Source of the DNA: an uncultured Erythrobacter sp.
Lineage (GTDB): Bacteria; Pseudomonadota; Alphaproteobacteria; Sphingomonadales; Sphingomonadaceae
Assembly: GCA_947488085.1 (NCBI GenBank)
Contig: CANKYI010000001.1
Location: forward strand, 1-64,000
Length of the DNA: 64,000 nt
Direction: 5' to 3'
Shown piece by piece: positions 7,996-16,106 of the stretch. The notes under the pieces are model-generated. The model ran no database searches and was not told the origin of the DNA. It saw nothing but the letters and a program-made list of their open reading frames with translations. The stretch's first letter is position 1. Each line of letters starts with the position of its first letter. The translations under genes were made by a program, and so were the position numbers.

Positions 7996-9195
7996 TTGAA
8001 AAAGACTAGTCGTGATGCGTGTGTCACTTTCGCCGTTTTCAGCGGTTTGTTCCTCCTGCAAGGATGTTCGCCTGAAGCGACTGTTGCTTCATCTCAACCA
8101 AGTATCAACAATCCATATGCCGGGTTAGAGCGAGAATTTGATGTTCTTGTGACGGAAAATGAAATTGTCACGGCCGGGGCAGCTATAATTACCAACGGGC
8201 AGGTAACTTGGATTGGAAACTTTGGTGAGCAAGCCCCCGGGATCATGGCCTCCGAACAGACTTTATACAATGTAGGGTCAATCACCAAAACCGTCGCAGC
8301 CGAAACAATACTTCGACTAGTATCTGATGGCACATTATCGCTCGACGCATCTATGTCACCTGTTTGGGTGGATCCAGACCTCGAAGATGACAGCCGGCAC
8401 GAGCTACTAACCCCCCGTGTCGCACTTACACACACTACGGGCTTTCCCAATTGGCGGTACTTTACCGCGAACGGAAAGCTTGCTTTTAATACCGATCCCG
8501 GGACATCATTTACCTATTCAGGTGAAGGGTATGAATATCTGGCAACTTATTCGGAGAAGCTAACAGATCAGAAGTTTGAAGCGCTTGTCCAACAGTACGT
8601 TTTCGATCCGATAGGCATTGAGAATGCGTCGTATAGCATCGACAAAGCCTATTTCGATCACATTGCTCAAGCGAAGGCCCCGGATGGATCGTTCCCAGGA
8701 CATTATTGTTACCCAGACAACGGTTATTGCCGCTCGGAAGGTAGCTCGACCCCTGCAGACGATTTGGTGATTTCAGTCAGCGATTTTGCCTTATTTCTTA
8801 TCTCGGTGATGAATTCCGACGGGTACGACAAATCCGTAACTGCAGATAGAAATACAGTGCATGTCAAAAAAACAGAGGCGAACAGTACAATCCTTTGCGA
8901 CAGCACAACATTCGCAGAATGCCCAATTGCCCAAGGCTATGGCCTGGGATGGGAAGTGCTCGACTTTGGAGACCGCAAGATTGTTTCCCATGGAGGCAGT
9001 GATTGGCACGAGCTAGCGCTGGCCTATTTCGATACGCAGTCAAAAGACGGCGTCATCATCTTTCTCAACGCCCCTAGCGCAAACGCGTTAAAGGCCATGC
9101 CAAAAGCAATTTCATTGCTGGACGCGGACTCGCCAATGGTCGAACTTTACGAGCGTTGGCTTCAACAAGCTGAAGCTGCGGCAGGTTCTAATTAA
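7996..9195 (+). CDS. beta-lactamase-fold (class C-like) serine hydrolase, lipoprotein
   Basis: The 399-residue protein starts at TTG (no earlier ATG fits) with a signal sequence and lipobox LLQGC. The active-site Ser and Lys are in SITK (VGSITKTVAAET), the second motif is YSG (TYSGEGYEYL), and the KTG position is HGG (VSHGGSDWHE). This set is typical of beta-lactamase-related esterases and peptidases (PF00144), not of true AmpC enzymes. It should be anchored on the periplasmic side of a membrane; the substrate is unknown. Cys pairs (HYCYPDNGYC, ILCDSTTFAEC) could form disulfides. It is one of three such hydrolases in the window and stands alone next to the mobile module. Confidence 0.85.
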   Translation: MKKTSRDACVTFAVFSGLFLLQGCSPEATVASSQPSINNPYAGLEREFDVLVTENEIVTAGAAIITNGQVTWIGNFGEQAPGIMASEQTLYNVGSITKTVAAETILRLVSDGTLSLDASMSPVWVDPDLEDDSRHELLTPRVALTHTTGFPNWRYFTANGKLAFNTDPGTSFTYSGEGYEYLATYSEKLTDQKFEALVQQYVFDPIGIENASYSIDKAYFDHIAQAKAPDGSFPGHYCYPDNGYCRSEGSSTPADDLVISVSDFALFLISVMNSDGYDKSVTADRNTVHVKKTEANSTILCDSTTFAECPIAQGYGLGWEVLDFGDRKIVSHGGSDWHELALAYFDTQSKDGVIIFLNAPSANALKAMPKAISLLDADSPMVELYERWLQQAEAAAGSN

Positions 9196-9525
9196 GAATA
9201 CACTTTGGCTCCGTCGAATTGAAGCCATTCTTGTCTGGCTTTCTGATCAAGGCCAACTTCTGCTTCCACCCCCAGATTCCGACGTAGCGAGCCAGCGCAA
9301 AGCACGCCTGCTTTTGGCAATTAGTGTGCTCGCTTTTTATGACCGACGTTAGGGTCGATAGCTGTCAGGCCGGTTTTGGTTGCTGACCTGCACCGCCTAT
9401 GAATTCGTGGGCGCAGATGTGGGAGCAGCCTATCTTAGAGTTGGCATATCTCAGCCTTCACAAACGCTTACACTTCAGCACTTGCCACCACCGTCTCCGC
9501 CACCCACCCCCAGCACTAGTCTCTG
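9196..9525. other. intergenic stretch before the palindrome array
   Basis: Between the serine hydrolase stop and the first TAACAGG-type palindrome I see no convincing gene, RNA or terminator. A proline-rich open frame starting near 9380 shows no domain or ribosome-binding site. Confidence 0.4.
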
Positions 9526-9878
9526 TTTACAGGGCATGCCTGTAAAGCGGCGGTGTCTGCGGGCTTTAACAGGCCAATCCGTACTTAACTCGACTCTAAA
9601 GCACCGTCTCTGCAGATATCAGGCGAGCTTTGTCTGGGCAGTCTCTGCGGCAATCGCAATCGGATGAGTTTCCCTGTTTAACAAGGAAGAAACAGGGAAA
9701 TATGTTCATTTCGTGCCCAAAACAGGCTGAATTGGTCAAATGCAGATGAATCCACGTCAGTAAAAGTACGCGATTACCGAGGGTTAGGTGCTCAGAAATG
9801 GGGTTTTCCTGTTACTCGGCATAACAGGGTATATATTTGGTTATAACAGGGTGCGAATTCGAGATAACAGGCCTGTTA
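9526..9878. repeat. array of TAACAGG-type inverted repeats beside the serine recombinase
   Basis: Perfect inverted repeats visible by eye are TTTACAGG/CCTGTAAA (9526-9546), TTTCCCTGTTT/AAACAGGGAAA (9669-9700), CCTGTTA/TAACAGG (9808-9828) and the 14-base palindrome TAACAGGCCTGTTA (9865-9878). Single copies occur at 9567 and 9844, and a shorter AACAGG at 9721. The array ends 15 bases from the stop codon of the recombinase gene. Candidate roles are an attachment or crossover site, an accessory binding array for the recombinase, or a relic of element ends (inference). The other side of the module does not carry it. Confidence 0.6.
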
Positions 9879-9892
9879 ATCGCCGGAATAGG

Positions 9893-11497
9893 CTAATTTG
9901 CGCTGGGCCAATTTAGGGCGTTTCGCTGCTCCTTCCAGCATAGCGGAATGTCCATTTTGATGAGTTGCTGGAGGTTCAGCGAGCTTGGTTGCCTGCCTTC
10001 AAGAATGCCGCGCTGAATGTCGGGCGCTAAGAATGCGAGTTTGAGCAACATGCGAAGGTAGGCCGCCGAAGGGGAGATCTCGATCAGCGGCATGCCTTTG
10101 CGATCACGCCCAAGCAAGGAGTGCGCGCGGCGCAGGGCTGCGATCAGGGTCGGATCTGGACGAATGTCCGGCTTGCCGCTGGCGATAATCAGCCGCTGCG
10201 CACCGCGTAGTGGTAGGGTTGCAGGTAGGTGGATCCGGCACAGCTTTGCGGAAGAATGGATGGTCCGTTCGGAGCCACGAAGGCGCTGCGCAATGTCGGC
10301 AGCGAGCTTTGCCGGGCAATCCAGCACCAGTCCGCCATCTGCAATTCGAACGGCGTGTATGCGAGCAAGAGGATGCTCTTCGCTCGGCATCCATCGCGCA
10401 GCTGTCTCGGAAATTATTGCCTCGATTGCCGGCGCGGGAAGCCGCCGAACAATGGCGTCATCACTCTTGCCAGAACCCCGCTGCAAAGATGCAGAGACAT
10501 AATAGCGATAGACCCTATTCGAACGTCCGCGCGAAAAGGACGGACTCATAAGCTCGCCATTTGCGTCGAAGAGCTTGCCGGTAAGCGGAGCCTTGGTGAC
10601 ACGGTGCTGGGCGGCAGTGTTGTGACGCCGCGCATTGCCATCGAGCTTGCGCTGCACGCGGTCGAACAACTCAGGGTCAACAATACCATTATGCTCGCCT
10701 TCGAAGACCTGATCCTTGTGCACGATCTTGCCAAGGTAGATCCGATTGCGCAGCAGATGGAACAGGGCGCCTCGGCTGAAAGGGGTTCCGCCAGAAGTGC
10801 GGCCGGATGAGTAGGTCCGAAGCTTGGAAAAGATGCCTTGGTCAGCAAGTTCTCGCTGAAGGGCATGGACCGAGCCAAGCTCGAGATATTGTGTGTAGAT
10901 TTGGCGGACTTGGTCAGCCTCAGCTGCGTTTACCTTCAACTTGCGTGATCCGTCGGTCGGTGGATCGTATCCCAGCGGCGGAACTCCGCCCATCCACATT
11001 CCCTTGGCTTTAGAAGCGGCGATCTTGTCGCGAATGCGTTCGCCGGTAACCTCGCGCTCGAACTGCGCAAAGGACAGCAGGACGTTGAGCATCAGACGCC
11101 CCATGGAATCTTTTGTGTTGAATGACTGAGTGACCGAAACAAAGCTAGTTCCGGCCTGGTCGAAGGTCTCAATGATGCGCGAGAAGTCGGTCAGCGAGCG
11201 GGTGAGCCGGTCGATCTTGTAAACCACCACCACATCGATCAGCCCAGCCTCGATATCGCTGAGCAAAGCCTGCAGACCGGGCCGCTCCATGGTGCCGCCG
11301 GAGAAACCCCCATCATCATACAGGGTCGGGATTATAGTCCAGCCCTCGCTCGCCTGACTGGTGACATAGGCCTCGCCCGCTGCGCGCTGGGCATCAAGAC
11401 TGTTGAACGATTGGTCGAGCCCTTCGTCGGAGCTTTTGCGGGTGTAGATCGCGCAGCGGATCGCAGCTTTCCTTTGGGGCTTGGCATCCTTGCTCAT
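9893..11497 (-). CDS. large serine recombinase (resolvase/invertase family)
   Basis: The 534-residue protein has an N-terminal resolvase domain with catalytic Ser in YTRKSSDEGLDQSFNSLDAQ, the GGFSGGTMERPGLQ loop and YKIDRLTRSLTDF. It is followed by the recombinase domain (LLRNRIYLGKIVHKDQVFEG) and a C-terminal domain. The start at 11497 gives a 4-base ATGA overlap with the DUF2924 stop codon, preferred over the in-frame start at 11536. It should cut and rejoin DNA at att-type sites through a serine-linked intermediate. The zinc-ribbon cysteines common in large serine integrases are not evident. It is the likely mobility enzyme of the surrounding module. Confidence 0.9.
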   Translation of the reverse strand: MSKDAKPQRKAAIRCAIYTRKSSDEGLDQSFNSLDAQRAAGEAYVTSQASEGWTIIPTLYDDGGFSGGTMERPGLQALLSDIEAGLIDVVVVYKIDRLTRSLTDFSRIIETFDQAGTSFVSVTQSFNTKDSMGRLMLNVLLSFAQFEREVTGERIRDKIAASKAKGMWMGGVPPLGYDPPTDGSRKLKVNAAEADQVRQIYTQYLELGSVHALQRELADQGIFSKLRTYSSGRTSGGTPFSRGALFHLLRNRIYLGKIVHKDQVFEGEHNGIVDPELFDRVQRKLDGNARRHNTAAQHRVTKAPLTGKLFDANGELMSPSFSRGRSNRVYRYYVSASLQRGSGKSDDAIVRRLPAPAIEAIISETAARWMPSEEHPLARIHAVRIADGGLVLDCPAKLAADIAQRLRGSERTIHSSAKLCRIHLPATLPLRGAQRLIIASGKPDIRPDPTLIAALRRAHSLLGRDRKGMPLIEISPSAAYLRMLLKLAFLAPDIQRGILEGRQPSSLNLQQLIKMDIPLCWKEQRNALNWPSAN

Positions 11498-11904
11498 GCG
11501 GCATCCCTGAGCCCAAAGAACCTTGGCCCGTTCCATCGGCTTCCGGCGATGGCGGTCGCTGCGGAAGAGAGGCTGGGGTAAAGTTCATCCTCCCAGCGGA
11601 ACCCATCTTCCTCAACCACCACCTTGATCTCTTTGCCCTTCCAGTTGCGGGTTAGTATCGCGCCTACGCCAAGGTCACGTCCGACAGGCTGGGCTGCACC
11701 GGTTCGCGCGAGCGTCTTGCGGGTCTCTGCATCAATCCCGCCATACGCGTCGGTCTGCATGCGCCATGCGAGCATCATACGCATGATCGGCTGCGAACGC
11801 AGAGTAGGAGGGACGCCGTAGCGCCGCCTCCATGTGTCCCGCAGTTCCTCAAGATCCATCGCTGAAATGTCGCGGATATTTTGCTCGATCTCGTCAATGC
11901 TCAC
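11494..11904 (-). CDS. DUF2924 domain-containing protein
   Basis: The 136-residue protein matches DUF2924: LRDTWRRRYGVPPTLRSQPIMRMMLAW near the N-terminus and GAILTRNWKGKEIKVVVEEDGFRW...YPSLSSAATAIAG towards the end, the latter resembling the small DNA-binding fold of recombinase-associated proteins. The start is GTG, overlapping the DUF3489 stop by 4 bases (GTGA). Its end overlaps the recombinase start. This tight DUF3489-DUF2924-recombinase order recurs in alphaproteobacteria, which suggests an accessory role in recombination; no biochemical function is known to me. Confidence 0.85.
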   Translation of the reverse strand: MSIDEIEQNIRDISAMDLEELRDTWRRRYGVPPTLRSQPIMRMMLAWRMQTDAYGGIDAETRKTLARTGAAQPVGRDLGVGAILTRNWKGKEIKVVVEEDGFRWEDELYPSLSSAATAIAGSRWNGPRFFGLRDAA

Positions 11905-12140
11905 GACGAAGCCTCGGCGTTGTAACGGCGGACGCTGTCCACTTTCTGAGACGTGATGGCGAGGCCGCGCTGTTTTAGGGCGCCTGCCATCGCTCCTCGC
12001 ACGGAGTGCTGCTGCCAGTCTGTGGCTTTCATCATCTCGTCAATGCTTGCGCCATTCGCGCGCAAAAGCAGCTTCTGAAGTGTGTCCAGTTTGCTCGGTT
12101 TCGTGTCTTTGGATTTCTTAGCTTCTTTTGCCTTGGTCAT
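11901..12140 (-). CDS. DUF3489 domain-containing protein
   Basis: The 79-residue protein begins with a Lys-rich tail (MTKAKEAKKSKDTKPSK) and continues as a small helix-turn-helix-like domain, LQKLLLRANGASIDEMMKAT and HSVRGAMAGALKQRGL, matching DUF3489. The second helix pair with VRGAMAG is the family signature. It is the first gene of the three-gene recombinase operon and diverges from the methyltransferase gene. A DNA-binding role in controlling or assisting recombination is inferred. Confidence 0.85.
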   Translation of the reverse strand: MTKAKEAKKSKDTKPSKLDTLQKLLLRANGASIDEMMKATDWQQHSVRGAMAGALKQRGLAITSQKVDSVRRYNAEASS

Positions 12141-12309
12141 GGTTGTTCTCCGGTTGATGCAGACACCAAATTGCCGGCTGCTACCGAGAAAGGCCCGGTC
12201 ATCCGGGCGTGAGAGACACCAATGCTCGCTAACGCATTGAAGTCCAGTCGAAGTTTAAGCCACAGTTTATCCCCTAACGGTTTGCGAACCTGTCTTCGAA
12301 TGCCGGTTT

Positions 12310-12324
12310 GAACATGGTATGTTC
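12310..12324. promoter_or_regulatory. GAACAT-GGT-ATGTTC palindrome before the methyltransferase gene
   Basis: A perfect 6-base inverted repeat with a 3-base centre ends 5 bases before the methyltransferase ATG, in the divergent promoter region of the mobile module. The GAAC-N7-GTTC layout is inverted compared with the direct-repeat alphaproteobacterial LexA box, so another repressor is more likely. The position would block transcription or translation of the methyltransferase gene. Confidence 0.4.
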
Positions 12325-12329
12325 ATGAT

Positions 12330-13649
12330 ATGAGCAAACCCTCTCTTGTGGCGTCTCCCAACGCCTATCGCCCGCTCGTCGTCGACTATAAGCCGACCGG
12401 GAGCCTTGTCCCCGACCCCCGCAATGCGCGCACGCATCCCAAGCGGCAGATCGAGCAGATTGTCGCTTCGATCAAAGCGTTCGGGTTTACTAATCCGATC
12501 CTCGCTGATCCGGATGGTAACCTCATTGCCGGACATGGCCGATTGCGCGCCGCAAAGGAAATGGGGCTTGCTGATGTCCCGGTTATCGAACTGGCCGGGC
12601 TTACTGAACCGCAGAAGAAGGCGCTGCGGCTCGCTGATAACAAGATCGCGCTCAATGCCGGTTGGGACATGGAGATACTTAAGCTTGAGCTGACCGAGCT
12701 ATCCATGCCTGAGATCGATATTGATCTGGGTCTTACTGGGTTCAGCTCAGGTGAGATCGACGTGGTGCTGGAAGAAAGCGCTGATCCCGATGACGAGGTG
12801 ATCCCCGAAGTTCCGATCGAACCGCGCGTTCGGACAGGTGACATCTGGCAACTAGGCGAGCATCGGATTGCATGCGGTGATGGCCGCGATACAGACTTTC
12901 TGACAAAGCTGGTTGGGGAGGGCGAAACGGTCGACTGCGCGTTTCTGGATCCGCCCTACAACGTGAAGATCAACGGTCACGTGAATGCAGCCGGCCGCCA
13001 CCGCGAGTTTGCGATGGCTTCAGGCGAAATGAGCGAGAGTGAGTTTCGCAGCTTTCTGTCTGATACGCTCGGTGCCTGCGCTAATGTATCACGCGACGGG
13101 GCAGTCCACTTCGTCTGTATGGATTGGCGGCACATGGATGATGTGACCGCATCTGTTACCAATGTGTACGACAAGCTGCTCAACATTTGCGTATGGAACA
13201 AGAGCAATGCCGGGATGGGGTCGCTCTATCGCTCGAAGCACGAGATGGTGTTCGTCTACCGCGTTGGAGATGTTCCGCACACCAATGCGGTCGAGCTCGG
13301 CAAACATGGGCGCAACCGCACCAATGTCTGGGATTATGCCTCGGTCAACTCGATGAAGGGATCGCGGCGCGAGGACTTAGCGCTGCATCCCACGGTCAAA
13401 CCGGTGGCAATGGTTGCAGACGCGATCTGCGATGTAACTCGGCAAGGCGAACTGGTGCTCGACATCTTCCTGGGTTCAGGCACCAGCCTGATCGCTGCAG
13501 AGCGGGTAGGGCGCGCGTTCAGAGGTCTCGATATAGATCCGAGCTATGTAGACGTGGCGATGACCCGATGGTCACAGATTACTGGCAAGGAACCGCAACT
13601 GATCCACCGCTCTGCCGATGAAAACGATGAGCAGGAGAACGCGCGGTGA
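12330..13649 (+). CDS. ParB-like domain fused to DNA adenine/cytosine-N4 methyltransferase
   Basis: Residues 15-110 form a ParB/Spo0J-like domain (PDPRNARTHPKRQIEQI, AGHGRLRAAKEMG). Residues 165-425 are an amino-methyltransferase with the catalytic DPPY motif (FLDPPYNVKI) and the S-adenosylmethionine site FLGSGTSLIAAERVGRAFRG near the C-terminus. The order DPPY before FxGxG is that of beta-class N6-adenine/N4-cytosine enzymes. There is no restriction gene nearby, so it is an orphan modifier, as is common on phages and integrative elements. No strong ribosome-binding site precedes ATG 12330. The DUF5681 gene starts inside its last codons (GTGA). Confidence 0.88.
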   Translation: MSKPSLVASPNAYRPLVVDYKPTGSLVPDPRNARTHPKRQIEQIVASIKAFGFTNPILADPDGNLIAGHGRLRAAKEMGLADVPVIELAGLTEPQKKALRLADNKIALNAGWDMEILKLELTELSMPEIDIDLGLTGFSSGEIDVVLEESADPDDEVIPEVPIEPRVRTGDIWQLGEHRIACGDGRDTDFLTKLVGEGETVDCAFLDPPYNVKINGHVNAAGRHREFAMASGEMSESEFRSFLSDTLGACANVSRDGAVHFVCMDWRHMDDVTASVTNVYDKLLNICVWNKSNAGMGSLYRSKHEMVFVYRVGDVPHTNAVELGKHGRNRTNVWDYASVNSMKGSRREDLALHPTVKPVAMVADAICDVTRQGELVLDIFLGSGTSLIAAERVGRAFRGLDIDPSYVDVAMTRWSQITGKEPQLIHRSADENDEQENAR

Positions 13650-14179
13650 CCCGCGGCGGCGACACCCGTTTCAAGAAAGGTCAGTCGGGCAATCCGGCAG
13701 GCCGCCCTAGAAAACGACGCCCCAATGTCTCTGCGTTTGATGTAGTCTTCGACAAGGTTCTGACCGTCAATCAGGGTGGTAAGCCCCGTGAGCTGACGGT
13801 CGATGAAGCGCTGCAGCTACAGACCTATCAAGCTGCATTGGGCGGGAATAAGATGGCGATCCGTCAGGTTCTCAAGATGATCGAGAAACGCGAGGCGGCG
13901 CTGGTCAGGCGAAACAAGCCCGCCGGCGGAAGGATAACCAAAGAGCAAGAGTATAGCTCTGACAATGCTCGTGAAGCTCTCGTTATCCTCGGTCTCCTTG
14001 AACCGGAGCTAAGCCTAAGTGACGATGCAGAACCGCGCATGAAGGTTTCGACTTGGGCGACTCAAGCTGGCTTGAGCCGGCCTGGGAAGCGCAAACTAAC
14101 AAGGACAAATGTCAATGACATCAAGTTCTTCACGAACGAGCCTGAAGAGCTGAAATGGCCACGCGGTAGCGAAGTATGA
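13646..14179 (+). CDS. DUF5681 domain-containing protein, first copy
   Basis: The 177-residue protein starts at GTG overlapping the methyltransferase stop. It opens with the DUF5681 signature RFKKGQSGNPAGRPRKRRP, a basic Gly/Pro motif typical of small proteins encoded beside phage-like methyltransferases and terminases. The rest is helical with no recognised domain. It is paralogous to the next gene at the N-terminus. The function is unknown; the basic motif suggests nucleic-acid binding (inference). Confidence 0.8.
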   Translation: MTRGGDTRFKKGQSGNPAGRPRKRRPNVSAFDVVFDKVLTVNQGGKPRELTVDEALQLQTYQAALGGNKMAIRQVLKMIEKREAALVRRNKPAGGRITKEQEYSSDNAREALVILGLLEPELSLSDDAEPRMKVSTWATQAGLSRPGKRKLTRTNVNDIKFFTNEPEELKWPRGSEV

Positions 14180-14754
14180 GCCAGCGAAACCGCACAATTC
14201 AGACCGATCGCTCACAGCCGGTCGGCTACGGTAAGCCGCCGAGCGCTACTCGGTTCAAAAAGGGCCAATCCGGCAATCCGAAAGGAAGGCCGAAGGGCAA
14301 GCGCAACTCAGAGATCCCATACGATCATGTTCTGGCGCAGATGGTAACTGTGCGAGAGGAAGGGCGTGAACGTCGCATCACAGCAGCCGAAGCATTTATC
14401 CTTCAGCTCACCCAGAAGGGGCTTGCCGGAGACAGCGCTGCAACGCGCTCTTCTTTAGCTGCCATTGAAACTGCCAGAGCCAAAGTTAGTGAGATAGGCG
14501 GGACCGGGATCACTAAGATCGTCATGGTCCCCATGCAAATTGAATGTGTCCTACGGACGCTGGGTCTCGCCACAAAGAAATTCCCAACGGACAAAAAACG
14601 GGTGCGCTGGGAGATTAACCCTTGGGCAGTCGAAGCTGCACTGGCCAGACTAGGTGATAGACAACTTACCAAGACCGAGCAGCGTGAAGTGTGGAGCTGC
14701 ACCCGCATGCGGCACAAAGTGAAGTGGCCTGACTGGTGGACCGTTAGAAAATGA
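14176..14754 (+). CDS. DUF5681 domain-containing protein, second copy
   Basis: The 192-residue protein begins at an ATG overlapping the previous stop (ATGA). RFKKGQSGNPKGRPKGKRN at residues 27-45 is nearly the same signature as in the preceding protein, while the rest has diverged (shared pattern VRE...ITAAEAFILQLTQKGLAGD). Tandem paralogues suggest duplication or partner subunits. It is the last gene before the boundary with the catabolic cluster, whose first gene faces it from the other strand. Confidence 0.8.
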   Translation: MSQRNRTIQTDRSQPVGYGKPPSATRFKKGQSGNPKGRPKGKRNSEIPYDHVLAQMVTVREEGRERRITAAEAFILQLTQKGLAGDSAATRSSLAAIETARAKVSEIGGTGITKIVMVPMQIECVLRTLGLATKKFPTDKKRVRWEINPWAVEAALARLGDRQLTKTEQREVWSCTRMRHKVKWPDWWTVRK

Positions 14755-14871
14755 ACGGCGGCTTTGCGCCCCAGTTTCTGACGAAGCGACATAAGTTCCT
14801 AATCACCGAAAACAGACGTCCTTCTAACCAGAGTTGTTTGCCGATAGCCGCATGATCTCAGAGCAGTACGA

Positions 14872-16032
14872 TCAAGCGCGGTTCAGCGGCACACTCGCAG
14901 GATCGTATGCGAAGATTCCCAGTGAGTCCTCATTCTTCATTGGTGTTTGACGGAACATGTCAGGATCGAGTGCCTGCAAGCGCTCACCGCCTACATTGCT
15001 CTCTCGCTGAAGCAGCGAAGCGCGCTCGATTCTGGTCGCCACATAGCAATCAAGCGCTTCGTCAATATCGTCGCACTCCCTAAATGCGCGGCCCAGCACA
15101 ACACCGTCTTCGATTGCGCACGATGCGCCTTGCCCCATATAGGGAAGCATCGGATGTGCGGCATCGCCGAGCAGTACGGTACGACCAGACCGCCAAGTTT
15201 CTAGCGGTTCGCGGACAAATAGGCCCCAGCAAAATAGCTCTTCTTCGGGGACCGCTTCGAGGACTTCGCGAACATACGGTGCAAAGCCCTCATATTTGGC
15301 AAGCAAATCGCGTTTGTTAGCCTTCACCGCCCACCCTTCATCTGTCCAGCCATCGGCCTTTGACAAAGCAACCACATTCACCAGTTTCCCTAGGCGCACG
15401 GGATAGGTAACCACATTGCGACCGAAGGCGAGGTGATTGATGTTGGTGGGTTCAACACTGCGAGAACCGAGTTCTTTCGCCGGGACCAAGCCGCGATAGG
15501 CGATGTGCCCGCTAAACTCTGGTGGCTTCGTATCAAACAAGGCTTCACGCACAATAGAACGCAGGCCGTCGGCAGCAATAATCGCATCGAACTCCGCATT
15601 CTTGCCATTCATGAAGGTTAGCGTGACCCCGTCGTTCCGTGACTCAACCGCGCTAAGCTCATGCTCCATTTCGCAATTGTCTGCGCCAAATACTTCGATC
15701 AGAGCGTTCATCAGATCCGCGCGATGCAATTGCAAGTATGGCGCACCATAAAGCTCGCGCGTGTTGCGGCGATCTATCGGCTGTAGCAGCTCGCCCGTTT
15801 CTCCATGGAACAGGCATTGCTCCTCGGGTTCATTTGAACACCGATCCAGAAACTCCCCAAGACCTAGCGATTGCAGGCCCAGCACCGCATTGGGCGACAT
15901 CGAGATGCCAGCGCCAACTTCGCCAAACTCCGGGGCACGTTCATATATGCCCACTTTGTGTCCGGCTCTTTGCAAGGCGATGCCTGCGGTAAGCCCGCCG
16001 ATACCGGCACCGACTATTGCAATTTTTGTCAA
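14872..16032 (-). CDS. FAD-dependent aromatic hydroxylase (salicylate/3-hydroxybenzoate hydroxylase-like)
   Basis: The 386-residue protein starts at TTG with GGAG upstream. It has the FAD-binding GAGIGGLTAGIALQRAGH motif, the internal DG motif (AADGLRSIVRE) and the GD motif GDAAHPMLPYMGQGA, in the order expected for class A flavoprotein monooxygenases. The likely reaction is NAD(P)H-dependent hydroxylation of an aromatic or enol substrate. It lies 74 bases downstream of the PhyH-type dioxygenase gene on the same strand, and both probably belong to one catabolic operon. The substrate cannot be deduced. Confidence 0.85.
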   Translation of the reverse strand: MTKIAIVGAGIGGLTAGIALQRAGHKVGIYERAPEFGEVGAGISMSPNAVLGLQSLGLGEFLDRCSNEPEEQCLFHGETGELLQPIDRRNTRELYGAPYLQLHRADLMNALIEVFGADNCEMEHELSAVESRNDGVTLTFMNGKNAEFDAIIAADGLRSIVREALFDTKPPEFSGHIAYRGLVPAKELGSRSVEPTNINHLAFGRNVVTYPVRLGKLVNVVALSKADGWTDEGWAVKANKRDLLAKYEGFAPYVREVLEAVPEEELFCWGLFVREPLETWRSGRTVLLGDAAHPMLPYMGQGASCAIEDGVVLGRAFRECDDIDEALDCYVATRIERASLLQRESNVGGERLQALDPDMFRQTPMKNEDSLGIFAYDPASVPLNRA

Positions 16033-16106
16033 AGATCAGGAGCTCCCGATTTGAGAAGCGTTTTAAAATGACGCTATCGGCTCGCGATTAGAGGCCGACT
16101 AAACGG

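Larger units (their letters stand above)
9526..14754. mobile_element. putative serine-recombinase genomic module
   Basis: The block joins a serine recombinase with DUF2924 and DUF3489 on the minus strand to a divergent set on the plus strand: a ParB-like/adenine methyltransferase fusion and two DUF5681 proteins. All neighbouring genes within each arm overlap by 4 bases. These families travel together on alphaproteobacterial prophage-like or integrative elements. Flanking genes belong to unrelated systems. Boundaries are estimates; I found no direct repeats that would define the ends. Confidence 0.55.

Noticed and set aside
9380..9667. Proline-rich 95-codon frame before the palindrome array
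   Set aside because: It has no ribosome-binding site or domain, and overlaps the repeat region.
12310..12324. LexA box call for the GAAC-N7-GTTC palindrome
   Set aside because: Alphaproteobacterial LexA sites are direct repeats GTTC-N7-GTTC; here the halves are inverted, so it was kept only as an unnamed palindrome.
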